DNA of 64,000 bases. It comes from AP-15 sp963736715 (lineage in GTDB: Bacteria > Pseudomonadota > Alphaproteobacteria > ATCC43930 > CGMCC-115725). The notes under the pieces are model-generated. The model was not told the DNA's origin and did no database searches. It worked only from the letters and a program-made list of their open reading frames with translations. The position numbers were made by a program, and so were the translations under genes. The stretch lies in assembly GCA_963736715.1 (NCBI GenBank), contig CAVTQA010000013.1, positions 1 through 64,000 on the forward strand, in the 5' to 3' direction. Of the stretch, positions 26,616-35,317 are shown piece by piece. How positions within the stretch are numbered: the first letter of the stretch is position 1; each line of letters starts with the position of its first letter.

Positions 26616-27439
26616 ACGGCACGCAGCCGCGAGCCCTTCTCCGCTACCGGTCGCCTGTTTCCGCAAGAAGTTTACAGGAATCATATTCCCCTCGCCCAGC
26701 CGCGACACACGCCGATCTGCCGATGCGGCCGAGGATACGATGCGAATATGACTATTTTATATTTGCTGATGCGGGAAATCACCGGCCGACAGAGCAACGC
26801 TGCTGCCCATGGAATCGCGTATAAATCCGTGACGCGCTGAACCGAGCCGGCCAAGGTAAGCCCGACGCACGCTGGGGACGTTTCCCCTGCCGCGAGCAGA
26901 GCATCGGGTAGTGCCTCAGTTTGAATTTCGCCCGAGTGATCGCTGCCGATCATTAGACGTCTCCTTTGGGTGGACTCCGGTCCTCCGCTGGAGCGCTAGG
27001 GCATGCACACATCTTCCGCCTTTCCGCCGTCATGCCCGCGAAAGCGGGCACCCAGGACCGTTGTCGGGCTATTCACCACGGGGCCCCTGGGTCCCCGCTT
27101 TCGCGGGGACGACGGATAACTTATTGAAAGTCCTGCTATTGTGGAGATGTGTGCATGCCCTAGCGCTGGAGCGGGGGCGAACGGCCAGTTTGCGCCGAAA
27201 GCTGCCATCCGCCCGTCTGACCCCCCGGCGATTATTCCCGCTCGCGCGAACAGTGCGGGCCGCCGCAAGAATCGTGATGAGCCCGGCGAATACGACGTGG
27301 GCAATACGAGGACTCACCACTCGGACAGAATGCCGATGCCGATTACTGTCAAGGGATTGCCAAAATACCCTCCTATTAGGTATCCGACTGCTCATACAAG
27401 AGGGGTTCTGATGGACATCCGGCCAGTCGGCCCGGCCCG
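26616..27439. other. Gene-free stretch around a MITE-like element
   Basis: No frame in these 824 bases looks like a real protein. Short frames containing VVPAKAGTQGPRG and VPAFAGTT are translations of the palindromic repeat in the middle, a common false gene in alphaproteobacterial genomes. The element itself (26985-27174) is listed separately. The last 100 bases before 27440 should hold the promoter of the DMT transporter; no clear boxes were seen. Confidence 0.6.
26985..27174. mobile_element. MITE-like element with 30-bp terminal inverted repeats and internal palindromes
   Basis: The left arm (26985-27014) and right arm (27145-27174) are reverse complements over 30 bp with only a two-base mismatch near the outer end; the core reads AGCGCTAGGGCATGCACACA, then TCT. 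Inside are two hairpins, GCCCGC-GAAA-GCGGGC (27034-27049) and GTCCCCGC-TTTC-GCGGGGAC set as a 20-bp palindrome at 27091-27110, themselves in inverted orientation to each other. The 190-bp element carries no gene. It combines a transposon-like frame with the widespread CCCGCGAAAGCGGG intergenic palindrome. Confidence 0.75.
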
Positions 27440-28357
27440 ATGACCGTCCCCGATGTGGCTGCGGCGGGGCGCAACCAAGTCCCGCTCGGGATCGTCTACA
27501 TGGTCGGCTCGACCGTGATGTTTGCCGGCGGCAATGCGGTCGTGAAATGGCAACTTGCCAGCTATCCGCTGGGCGAGGTTGCGTTCGGGCGCACCCTGTT
27601 CGCGTTCCTGACCGCCGCGGCGATCGTATTGCCGCGCGCCGGGTGGGGGGTCTTGCGGACGCGACGCTACCGCGAGCATCTGCAGCGCGGGCTATCGCAG
27701 TTCGGCTCGATGCTGTTGTGGTTCCTCGCGGTCAGCGTGCTGTCGCTCGGCTCGGCGACGGCGATCGGCTTCGCGGCACCATTGTTCACGACCCTGCTGT
27801 CGATCGTGATACTGAAGGAGAAGGTCGGCATCCACCGCTGGTCGGCGCTGATCGTCGGGTTTGTCGGTGTGCTGATCATCACCCATCCCGGCGCCCGCGC
27901 GCTGACTTACGGCGCGCTGTTCGCGCTCGGCAACGCGGTCTTAATCTCGACCGTGGCGATAGCGATCCGCCGCATGAGCATGACTGAATCGGTCGAGACG
28001 CTGACGCTCTACCAGATGAGCATTATGACCTTGTGCACCGCCGGCCTGCTGACGCTCGGGTTCCGAGGCCCACACTGGGGCGACGCGCTGATGGTCGCGC
28101 TTGCCGGGATCGGCAACGGAATCGCCCAGTTCTGGTGGACGCGCTCGCTGTCATTGGCGCCACCCTCGGCGGTGGTGCCTTTCAACTACCTGTCGCTGGT
28201 ATGGGCAACGATCCTCGGCTTCGCGGTGTGGGGGGACGTGCCGACCTCGGGCCTGCTGGTCGGTTCCGCGATCGTTGTCGCCTCGGGCCTTTACATCCTG
28301 TGGCGCGAGACCTTACGCCGCCGACGCCCGGCGGTCCCAGCGTCGCGGCGCGCGTAG
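27440..28357 (+). CDS. DMT-superfamily (EamA) transporter
   Basis: A 305-residue protein with ten hydrophobic segments in two EamA repeats. The first repeat runs from IVYMVGSTVMFAGGNAVVKW to the ALIVGFVGVLIITHPG segment (usual motif: GxxLxFxGVxLI). The second begins at ALFALGNAVLISTVAIAIRR and ends at LVGSAIVVASGLYILWRETL. The sequence APLFTTLLSIVILKEKVG is typical of this family. It would export or import a small metabolite such as an amino acid or S-adenosyl compound; the substrate is unknown. It is a single gene with no partner. Confidence 0.85.
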   Translation: MTVPDVAAAGRNQVPLGIVYMVGSTVMFAGGNAVVKWQLASYPLGEVAFGRTLFAFLTAAAIVLPRAGWGVLRTRRYREHLQRGLSQFGSMLLWFLAVSVLSLGSATAIGFAAPLFTTLLSIVILKEKVGIHRWSALIVGFVGVLIITHPGARALTYGALFALGNAVLISTVAIAIRRMSMTESVETLTLYQMSIMTLCTAGLLTLGFRGPHWGDALMVALAGIGNGIAQFWWTRSLSLAPPSAVVPFNYLSLVWATILGFAVWGDVPTSGLLVGSAIVVASGLYILWRETLRRRRPAVPASRRA

Positions 28358-28484
28358 TCCCGCCTAGCTGGTTGAGAAGGGTTTGCGGAAAGAGGCGAAT
28401 AGGGAGCTGAGCACCGTAACCGGTCGTCTGCAGCGATGGAAAAACTGGGTGATCCGTTGTTCGCGCTTTGGACCCAGATTATCT

Positions 28485-29378
28485 TCAAGTGGTGCGCAGC
28501 AGAATCCAGTCAATGAGCCCTGCCCTGATCGCCTGCCTTGCAATTTCATACCGGTGCCACACGGTCGCCCTATCCGTGGCCTCGTTATCAAACGGAGTTT
28601 TGGGCGTGTGATAGGCAAAGAAAATACGCGAATAGCCCGGTGAGTGGTCGAGGGCGTCGATAAGCGTTCGGAGCGTGGATTGGGTTGTCTGCGATTTGAC
28701 CTGGACAAAACAGTGTTCGCCTGTGGTGGGCAGGACCATGGCCATGTCGAGTGTCTTTTGGATACCACCCACAGCCGAAATGCGCTTCCAGCCGCTCGAC
28801 GAAAAAATTAGCTCAATAAGGAGTTCAAAATCATCTTGATGGAGCTGGTCAAGAAGATCGCCGACTGCAGACACCATCGTCGAGCGCTTGCGCGGCCCGT
28901 CGGTGATGTTCGGATTGGATGCCGCGAATCCGACGCAACAGATCGGTCGCCCCGCTCGGTTTGGCGATAGTCTCCTGGAACGAAGCGACCTTTGTGATCT
29001 TGGTGGTCATCGCGTCTAGCCTCAGGCGGTTCCCCTTGACATCCGTATTGCGCCAGCGGTCGATGACGCGCCGCGAGCGTGCACCGGTCCTCCTCGCAGC
29101 TTCGTCGTCACCAGTATAGAGATCGATCACTTCCGCTTCCGCGAAGCACCACCAGACATCCCCGTCCTCCACGGTGAACCAAAGGGTCGAGCCCGGCAGT
29201 TCAAAAAAAAAGCGCGGACTTGGTTCACGGCGCGGGTAATGTCGCTCCCTCTGGTCCTTAACCCCGTCGCTGCGAAGGCCTCCTTCGCGTCATCCCACTT
29301 GCCGGCTTTGCAAAGGGAGAACTCGAATTGTCGAAATCCTAACGGAGCGTGTTTGTATCCCTGGCCAACGGCCACCAA
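28485..29378 (-). pseudogene. PD-(D/E)XK restriction-endonuclease-like protein, broken by two frameshifts
   Basis: Three overlapping pieces in different frames form one 297-residue protein. Its N-terminal domain begins GYKHAPLGFRQFEFSLCKAG and includes DITRAVNQVRAFF. Its middle includes TVEDGDVWWCFAEAEVIDLY and RSRRVIDRWRNTDVKGNRLR. Its C-terminal nuclease-like domain is LHQDDFELLIELIFSSSGWK, then SAVGGIQKTLDMAMVLPTTG and HCFVQVKSQ, giving a D...QxK catalytic pattern. The first break is at a run of nine A (29203-29211): ten would restore the frame. The second, near 28912-28918, looks like one extra base. Alternatively the last part (28485-28877, ATG start) could be made as a separate 130-residue nuclease domain. 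No methylase is adjacent, so it is a solitary nuclease gene. The substrate is unknown. Confidence 0.6.
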
Positions 29379-29783
29379 ATGCTCTTGCGCCCCAGTTTTA
29401 TGAACCTAACGCTCTCGGCGGCAGCGTGATCAAGAGCTGAAGAACTTTAGGAGGAATTGTAGCCATTTTGGATTGTCCGATAAGGTTCGCCTGACGGATT
29501 TGCAGATCCTCCTGAGCAATTGGACCCGCGTCGGCCGTCAAGGTCTCCTTCGGTCGCCTGCGGCGAGTGTATCATGACAGCTACGATCGGGACTGACCGG
29601 TCTCCCTTAGGGGCAGGAAGAGCCGTTCCGAATGCGAAGCTGAGTGACCGAGAAGGGTCGAGAGCGGAATTTCAAACTGCGGCACTCCTGAGCATCGTCG
29701 GTTTTCGAGAGTATCAGCGCCATTATGGTTAACCACCTGATTTGCGGCCATCGCGTGCTCAAATCATAACTGGCTCTCAACCC
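29379..29783. other. Intergenic, nothing recognised
   Basis: A 405-bp gap between two minus-strand genes. A 70-codon plus-strand frame at 29520-29732 has no protein-like pattern and no ribosome site, so it is not called. The left end should contain the promoter of the nuclease-like gene. No repeat or hairpin terminator was identified. Confidence 0.5.
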
Positions 29784-30911
29784 TTATTCGATGACGATGC
29801 GCGGCGGCGGTCGGCGCTCGGCGCCCTCTCCGGCGACCTTTTCCCAGATCCGCACCGCCATACGGCGGAAGACGAAGGCATGCGGGTTGTCGGGGTCGGC
29901 GATGGTGATCGGCGTGCCGCCGTCGGAAGTTTCGCGGATCTTCAGGTCGAGAGGCACCTCGCCGAGAAATTCGGTGCCGAGGCGCTCGGCCTCCTGGCGG
30001 GCGCCGCCATGCGAAAAGATCTCGCTGCGGCCGCCGCAATGCGGACACAGGAAATAGCTCATGTTCTCGACGATGCCGAGCACCGGCACCTCGACCTGCT
30101 TGAACATGTTGAGCCCTTTGCGCGCGTCGAGCAGCGCGATGTCCTGCGGCGTCGAGACGATGACCGCGCCGGCGAGCGGCACCTGCTGCGCCATCGTCAA
30201 TTGGGCGTCGCCGGTGCCGGGCGGCATGTCGACGACCATGATGTCGAGCTCGCCCCACTCGACCTCGCGCAGCATCTGCTGCAAGGCGCTCATGACCATC
30301 GGTCCGCGCCAGATCATCGGCGTGTCCTCGGGCACGAGAAACCCCATCGACATGCATTTGAGCCCGTAATTTTCCATCGGGATCAAGGTCTTCCCGTCGC
30401 GCGATCGGGGCCGGCCGGAGATCCCCAGCATGCGCGGCATCGAAGGCCCGTAGATGTCGGCATCGAGCACGCCGACACGCAGACCGTTGGCCCGCAACCC
30501 CAGCGCTAGGTTAGCCGCCACCGTCGATTTGCCGACGCCCCCTTTGCCGGACGCCACTGCGATGATCGCACCGACCCCGGGCACGGCCCCGCGCGCCGTG
30601 CGGACACCAGCCGGCCCCCCCGCGGCCCCACGCGGCGGCGGAGCCGCGCGGCCCCGCGGCGGCGCCTGCGCGGTCAGCACCGCGGTCACCGAAAGTACGC
30701 CGGGCAGCGCCTCGACGGCCTTCTCGGCTGCCTTCCTCAACGGTTCCAGACGCGGGCCGCGCTCGCTCTCGACCTCGATCGCGAAGGCGACATTGCCGTC
30801 GCGAATGACGAGGCCCGATACCATACCAAGCGAGACAATGTCGGCGCCCTTGTCGGGATCGGCGATGCGGCCCAACGCGTCGAGGATTTGTCGTTCTGTG
30901 ACGGCGCTCAT
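29784..30911 (-). CDS. mrp: Mrp/NBP35-family iron-sulfur cluster carrier ATPase
   Basis: A 375-residue protein. Residues 1-90 form the MIP18/DUF59 domain (ILDALGRIADPDKGADIVSL). A proline- and glycine-rich linker follows, then the P-loop ATPase with the deviant Walker A ASGKGGVGKSTVAANLA, the DADIYGPSMPRMLG block, the VVDMPPGTGD Walker B region and the CPHCGG pair of cysteines that bind a bridging Fe-S cluster in a dimer. It carries Fe-S clusters to target proteins in the cytoplasm. The ATG at 30911 is preferred because GGGGAGAATGAC precedes it. It is divergent from hflK across 360 bp. Confidence 0.93.
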   Translation of the reverse strand: MSAVTERQILDALGRIADPDKGADIVSLGMVSGLVIRDGNVAFAIEVESERGPRLEPLRKAAEKAVEALPGVLSVTAVLTAQAPPRGRAAPPPRGAAGGPAGVRTARGAVPGVGAIIAVASGKGGVGKSTVAANLALGLRANGLRVGVLDADIYGPSMPRMLGISGRPRSRDGKTLIPMENYGLKCMSMGFLVPEDTPMIWRGPMVMSALQQMLREVEWGELDIMVVDMPPGTGDAQLTMAQQVPLAGAVIVSTPQDIALLDARKGLNMFKQVEVPVLGIVENMSYFLCPHCGGRSEIFSHGGARQEAERLGTEFLGEVPLDLKIRETSDGGTPITIADPDNPHAFVFRRMAVRIWEKVAGEGAERRPPPRIVIE

Positions 30912-31271
30912 GTCATTCTCCCCGCGGGCCATTTTCCCCGGCGGGCCAGAAGATTACGGGTGATCGATCGTGGCGCTTGGTTCGGAGCGCCGGATGAGGC
31001 AGACTGGCGATCGAGTCAGCCGGTGGCCGGTTCACGTGAGGACGCACTCCGTCTGCGTGACCGGGCCATGAGCGCCGCCGGATATGCGGGATTTGGGACC
31101 GGCGACCCGACTTGACAACACCCGCCCATGCTCTCTATCGGGTCGCGCATCTCGCGGGTCGCAACCAATCGGGGAGACGCCCCGGCCGAAAGCGGCCACA
31201 AGGCGACTTCCCGCAAGGCGACTTCCCAGGGGCGCATCCCAGGGGCGGCATCGCGGAAAGGTTCAGGGTCG
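30912..31271. other. mrp-hflK divergent intergenic region with promoter-like boxes and a short direct repeat
   Basis: Contains TTGACA (31112-31117) and CTATCG (31135-31140), 17 bp apart, facing hflK; the -35 is perfect and the -10 weak. Downstream, AAGGCGACTTCCC occurs twice in a row (31200-31212 and 31215-31227, period 15), in the region that would be the hflK leader. Open frames crossing this stretch have no conserved sequence before the hflK ATG. Confidence 0.5.
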
Positions 31272-32483
31272 ATGTTCTGGAAAAGTCAGGGCGGTGGGCC
31301 ATGGGGCAGCGGTCCGCGCGGCGGGGGGCCCTGGGGCGGCAACCGCGGCAATGGCGGCGGGCAGAGCCCTCGCGGGCGGGGCCCGCAGCCGCCCGATTTC
31401 GAGGAGCTGTTGCGGCGCGGCCAGGACCGCTTTCGGCGCGTGTTGCCGGGCGGTTTTGGAACCGGCACCGGCGTCGCCGTCGTCGTGCTCGGCATCCTCG
31501 TCATCTGGCTGGCGAGCGGCTTCTACCGCGTTTTGCCCGATGAGGTCGGGGTGGTTCTGCGGTTTGGCGCCTATAATCGGACGACCCAGCCGGGTCTCAA
31601 CTATCATCTTCCCAACCCGATCGAGACGGTCCTGACGCCGAGCGTGACCCGGGTCAACCGGACCGAAATCGGCTATCGCAACGCCGAGGGCCCGGGTCGC
31701 GGCCAGGTCACCCGTCAAGTGCCGGAAGAGGCGCTGATGCTGACCGGCGACGAGAACATCGTCGACATCAACTTCACTGTCTTCTGGGTGATCAAGAACG
31801 CACAGGCCTATCTGTTCAACATCCGGGACCCCGATGCGACAGTCAAATCCGCAGCCGAAAGCGCGATGCGCGAGGTCGTCGGGGAGACCCCGATCGCTCA
31901 GGCGCTGTCGGAAGGGCGCGGCAAGATCGAGACCGATACGCAGCACCTGTTGCAGAGCATCCTCGACACCTACGGCGCCGGGATTGAACTCACTCAATTG
32001 CAGTTGCTGAAAGTCGACCCCCCAGCCCCGGTCATCGACGCATTCCGTGACGTGCAGCGCGCACTCGCCGATCGCGAGCGGCTGCGCAACGAAGCAGAAT
32101 CTTACCGCAACGACATCGTCCCGCGGGCGCGCGGCGACGCCGTGCGAATCACGCAGGAGGCCGAAGCCTATCGCCAGGAGATCATCGCCCGTTCCCAGGG
32201 CGACGCCGATCGCTTCCTCTCCGTGTACCACGCCTTCACGGCGGCGCAGGATGTCACGCTGCAGCGGCTCTATCTCGAGACGATGGAGGAGATCCTCAAG
32301 AACAGCAACAAGGTGATCATCGACAAATCGGCCCAAGGCGAGAGTGGCGTCCTGCCTTATCTGCCGCTGCCGGCCCTAGGCGGCGGCCAAGGGGCAGGCG
32401 GTGCCGCGCCTGCGGGGAACAGCGGCACGGCGCCAGGCGGAACGCAGCCACCGGGACCCGCCGTCCCATCGTTGCGGCATTAG
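31272..32483 (+). CDS. hflK: HflK, membrane protease regulator subunit
   Basis: A 403-residue SPFH/prohibitin-domain protein. A glycine-rich cytoplasmic N-terminus (GGGPWGSGPRGGGPWGG) precedes one transmembrane helix (VAVVVLGILVIWLASGFY), then VLPDEVGVVLRFGAYNRTTQ starts the SPFH domain. A long helical part (LADRERLRNEAESYRNDIVP) follows. With HflC it forms a large cage around the FtsH protease in the inner membrane and controls FtsH turnover of membrane proteins. The ATG at 31272 begins MFWKSQGGGPWG, as in other HflK proteins, though its ribosome site is weak. hflC begins 13 bp after the stop codon. Confidence 0.95.
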   Translation: MFWKSQGGGPWGSGPRGGGPWGGNRGNGGGQSPRGRGPQPPDFEELLRRGQDRFRRVLPGGFGTGTGVAVVVLGILVIWLASGFYRVLPDEVGVVLRFGAYNRTTQPGLNYHLPNPIETVLTPSVTRVNRTEIGYRNAEGPGRGQVTRQVPEEALMLTGDENIVDINFTVFWVIKNAQAYLFNIRDPDATVKSAAESAMREVVGETPIAQALSEGRGKIETDTQHLLQSILDTYGAGIELTQLQLLKVDPPAPVIDAFRDVQRALADRERLRNEAESYRNDIVPRARGDAVRITQEAEAYRQEIIARSQGDADRFLSVYHAFTAAQDVTLQRLYLETMEEILKNSNKVIIDKSAQGESGVLPYLPLPALGGGQGAGGAAPAGNSGTAPGGTQPPGPAVPSLRH

Positions 32484-32496
32484 TGAGGAGGGTTTC

Positions 32497-33408
32497 GTGA
32501 ACCGTAGCATCCTCATAGCCGTTGCGGTCGTGCTGATCGTTGGCGGCATCTTCATAAACAGTTCACTATTCGAAGTCGATCAGACCCAAGAGGCATTGGT
32601 TCTGCAGTTTGGCCAGCCGCGACGGGTCATCCGCGACCCCGGCCTCAAGGTCAAGCGGCCTTTTATCGAGGATGTCACCAAATTCGAGAACCGTCTCCTC
32701 GATTTCGAGCCGCCGCCGGAGGAAGTCATCGTTTCGGATCAGAAGCGGCTCGTCGTCGATACATACACGCGGTACCGCATCACCGACCCGTTGTTGTTCT
32801 ATCAGACGGTAAGCACCGAAGCCGGCGTCCGCGCCCGACTGAGTGCAATGGTCAGCGGCAGCCTGCGGCGGGTGCTCGGTAATGTGACGTTATCGGCTTT
32901 GCTATCGAATCAACGTCCGGCAATCATGCACCAAATTCGCGATGAAGTAAGCGATCAGGGCAAATCCTTTGGCATCGATGTCGTCGATGTTCGAATCCGT
33001 CGAGCCGACCTTCCCGAGGAGAACAGCCAGGCGATCTTCGCCCGCATGAAGTCGGAACGCGAGCAGCAGGCGGCCCAATATCGCGGCGAGGGCGCCGAAG
33101 CGGCGCAGACCGTGCGCGCGAACGCTGAACGCGAGCGCACCGTGATCCTCGCCGAGGCGCAGCGGGATGCCCAGAAGGTGCGTGGCGATGGCGACGCCCA
33201 GAGCATCAAAATCTACGCCGACGCCTTTGGGCAGGATAAGCAGTTCTTTTCCTTCTATCGCTCGATGCAGGCCTATCGCGACGCCCTGAACGGGCGCACC
33301 ACCTCTTTCGTCCTGACCCCCGACAGCGGCTTCTTTCGTTACTTCGAGAATTTAGACGGGGCGGCAGCCAAAGCCGCGCCGCCAGGGGCGACGGCTGGTC
33401 CGCAATGA
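32497..33408 (+). CDS. hflC: HflC, membrane protease regulator subunit
   Basis: A 303-residue partner of HflK. An N-terminal transmembrane anchor (ILIAVAVVLIVGGIFINSSL) is followed by FEVDQTQEALVLQFGQPRRV and the SPFH domain, then the long helix SEREQQAAQYRGEGAEAAQT. The ending DSGFFRYFENL is typical of HflC. The start codon is GTG at 32497, preceded by GAGGAGG, which decides it. It acts with HflK on FtsH at the inner membrane. The two genes form one transcription unit, followed by the small DUF2065 gene and degP. Confidence 0.95.
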   Translation: MNRSILIAVAVVLIVGGIFINSSLFEVDQTQEALVLQFGQPRRVIRDPGLKVKRPFIEDVTKFENRLLDFEPPPEEVIVSDQKRLVVDTYTRYRITDPLLFYQTVSTEAGVRARLSAMVSGSLRRVLGNVTLSALLSNQRPAIMHQIRDEVSDQGKSFGIDVVDVRIRRADLPEENSQAIFARMKSEREQQAAQYRGEGAEAAQTVRANAERERTVILAEAQRDAQKVRGDGDAQSIKIYADAFGQDKQFFSFYRSMQAYRDALNGRTTSFVLTPDSGFFRYFENLDGAAAKAAPPGATAGPQ

Positions 33409-33463
33409 GCCGCCTCGCGGATCGCGGCGCGTCGATCGGCTTCCACACCCCGCCTCTCGGGTA

Positions 33464-33649
33464 ATGAGGGATCTGTGGACGGCGCTCGCTCTCGTGCTGG
33501 TGATCGAGGGTACCCTCTACACACTTTTTCCGGAAGGCATGAAGCGGGCTGCGGCACGCGCCCTTGCCGTTCCGCCGCAGACCTTGCGGCTGGCGGGGCT
33601 GGCGGCTGCCTGCGCCGGAGTTGTCCTTGTCTGGCTGGTGCGGCGATGA
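33464..33649 (+). CDS. DUF2065 small membrane protein
   Basis: A 61-residue protein made of two hydrophobic segments: LWTALALVLVIEGTLYTLFP, then TLRLAGLAAACAGVVLVWLV, separated by EGMKRAAARALAVPPQ. This is the complete DUF2065 pattern (EGxxxxLxP...LRxxGxxxxxxGxxxVWLVR). The function is unknown. It is regularly found behind hflK-hflC, and here starts 55 bp after hflC, so a link to membrane quality control is possible. Confidence 0.88.
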   Translation: MRDLWTALALVLVIEGTLYTLFPEGMKRAAARALAVPPQTLRLAGLAAACAGVVLVWLVRR

Positions 33650-33773
33650 TGTTGGCGCTACTATAGGCCGGGATGCGCAAGGCTTGTCCGCCAATCTCGG
33701 ACGCAGCCCGCAACAAACTCCCGATGATTGCTTGAAAACAACCGTTCGCTTTTGCTCCTAGGAGTTGACCCCG

Positions 33774-35288
33774 GTGCCCTCTCTGCCTTCCAACCTGGTG
33801 TGCCGCGCGGCTGCGGCTTTGATTGCTGCTTTCCTGATCGCTGCTCCGGCGGCGCTCGTCCGGCCCGCCGCCGCTCGGCCGGCGCCCGAGAGCTTCGCCG
33901 ATCTCGCGGAGAAGCTCCTGCCCTCGGTGGTTAACATTTCGACGACACAGACGGTCAAATCCGAACGCGGGCATGAGCACAGCGGGCCCGAGATCCCTCA
34001 GTTCCCGCCGGGCTCGCCGTTCGAGGAGTTCTTTCGAGACTTTTTCGAGCACGGAGTGCCCAAGGGGGGCCATCCGGAAGCCCAGCCGCGCAAGGGCACT
34101 TCTCTCGGCTCCGGCTTTATCATCGATCCGGCGGGCTACATCGTAACCAACAATCACGTGATCGCCGATGCCGACGAGATCAACGTCATTCTGCACGACG
34201 ATACCAATCTGAAGGCGGAGCTTGTCGGGCGCGACACGAAAACCGACATCGCGCTGCTGAAGGTCAAGACCGACAAGCCGCTGTCAGCCGCCACCTGGGG
34301 CGACAGCGACGCCTCGCGGGTGGGTGATTGGGTATTGGCGATCGGCAATCCGTTCGGTCTCGGCGGCAGCGTCACAGCGGGTATACTCTCGGCACGCCAG
34401 CGGGACATCCAATCCGGCCCCTACGACGATTTTCTGCAGACCGACGCCGCGATCAATCGAGGCAACTCCGGCGGGCCGATGTTCAACATGGACGGCCAGG
34501 TCATCGGCATCAATACGGCCATCTACTCGCCGTCCGGCGGCTCGATCGGCATCGGTTTCGCGATCCCCTCCGCTCTTGCCAAGGCGGTCGTCGCCGAGTT
34601 GCAAGGGGAGCCCGATCACAACGTGCATCGCGGCTGGCTCGGTGTTCGCATCCAGGCGGTGACCGACGAGATTGCCGAAAGTCTCGGCCTCGATAAGCCC
34701 AAAGGTGCGCTGATCGCCAGCGTCAGCGACAACGGCCCCGCTCAGGCGGCCGGGATTCAGGCAGGCGATGTGGTGTTGAGCTTTGACGGCCGGGAAGTCA
34801 ACGACATGCGGCGGCTGCCGCGGCTGGTTGCAGAGACACCGGTCGGCAAGACCGTCCCGCTGAAGCTTTGGAGGAAGCGGGCAGAGAACACGGTGCAGGT
34901 CACGGTCGGCAAGCTCGACGAAAGCGATCAGCAGCAGGCGAACGCGCAGGACTCACCCAAGGAAGCCAACCAGAGCGACACCGGCGTGGTCAAGACCCTG
35001 GGCCTGACGCTGTCGGGGATCACGACCGATCTGAAGGATAAATTCTCGCTCGCCGACGGTTCGAAAGGGGTCGTCGTCGTCGATGTCGCCAAGGACAGCC
35101 CAGCGGCGGTCAAAGGCGTGCGCCCGGGTGACCTGATCATGGAAGCCGCGCAGGAGGAGGTGAAGAGCCCGGGAGAAGTCAGCAGCAAGATCGAGGAAGC
35201 GAAGAAGTCGGGACGGAAATCGATACTGCTGCTGGTCGAGCGCCAAGGCGATCTCCGCTTCATCGCGCTCCGCCTCGATCAGGGGTGA
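33774..35288 (+). CDS. degP: Do-family periplasmic serine protease (DegP/DegQ-like)
   Basis: A 504-residue HtrA protein. A signal peptide (LVCRAAAALIAAFLIAAPAA) leads to the trypsin-like domain with His128 (VTNNHVI), Asp158 (KTDIALL) and Ser232 (RGNSGGP). Two PDZ domains follow (HRGWLGVRIQAVTDEIAESL; GVVVVDVAKDSPAAVKGVRP). It degrades or refolds damaged periplasmic proteins. GTG at 33774 is chosen because AGGAG ends nine bases upstream; a TTG at 33765 overlaps that site and is less likely. The gene follows hflC-DUF2065 as in many alphaproteobacteria and ends convergent with serB, leaving about 30 bases between them. Confidence 0.93.
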   Translation: MPSLPSNLVCRAAAALIAAFLIAAPAALVRPAAARPAPESFADLAEKLLPSVVNISTTQTVKSERGHEHSGPEIPQFPPGSPFEEFFRDFFEHGVPKGGHPEAQPRKGTSLGSGFIIDPAGYIVTNNHVIADADEINVILHDDTNLKAELVGRDTKTDIALLKVKTDKPLSAATWGDSDASRVGDWVLAIGNPFGLGGSVTAGILSARQRDIQSGPYDDFLQTDAAINRGNSGGPMFNMDGQVIGINTAIYSPSGGSIGIGFAIPSALAKAVVAELQGEPDHNVHRGWLGVRIQAVTDEIAESLGLDKPKGALIASVSDNGPAQAAGIQAGDVVLSFDGREVNDMRRLPRLVAETPVGKTVPLKLWRKRAENTVQVTVGKLDESDQQQANAQDSPKEANQSDTGVVKTLGLTLSGITTDLKDKFSLADGSKGVVVVDVAKDSPAAVKGVRPGDLIMEAAQEEVKSPGEVSSKIEEAKKSGRKSILLLVERQGDLRFIALRLDQG

Positions 35289-35317
35289 AGACGCGCGCCC
35301 CTTGAAAGGCGGATAGG

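Noticed and set aside
27069..27395. Minus-strand frame containing VVPAKAGTQGPRG, a commonly annotated small protein
   Set aside because: It is a translation of the palindromic repeat in the MITE-like element and not a gene.
29520..29732. A 70-codon plus-strand frame in the gap before mrp
   Set aside because: No ribosome site, no conserved-looking sequence, and no partner gene in the same direction.
31111..31140. Heat-shock (sigma-32) promoter before hflK
   Set aside because: CTTGACA and a CCCAT stretch are present, but only 7 bp apart, far too close for sigma-32; the 17-bp-spaced housekeeping reading fits better.
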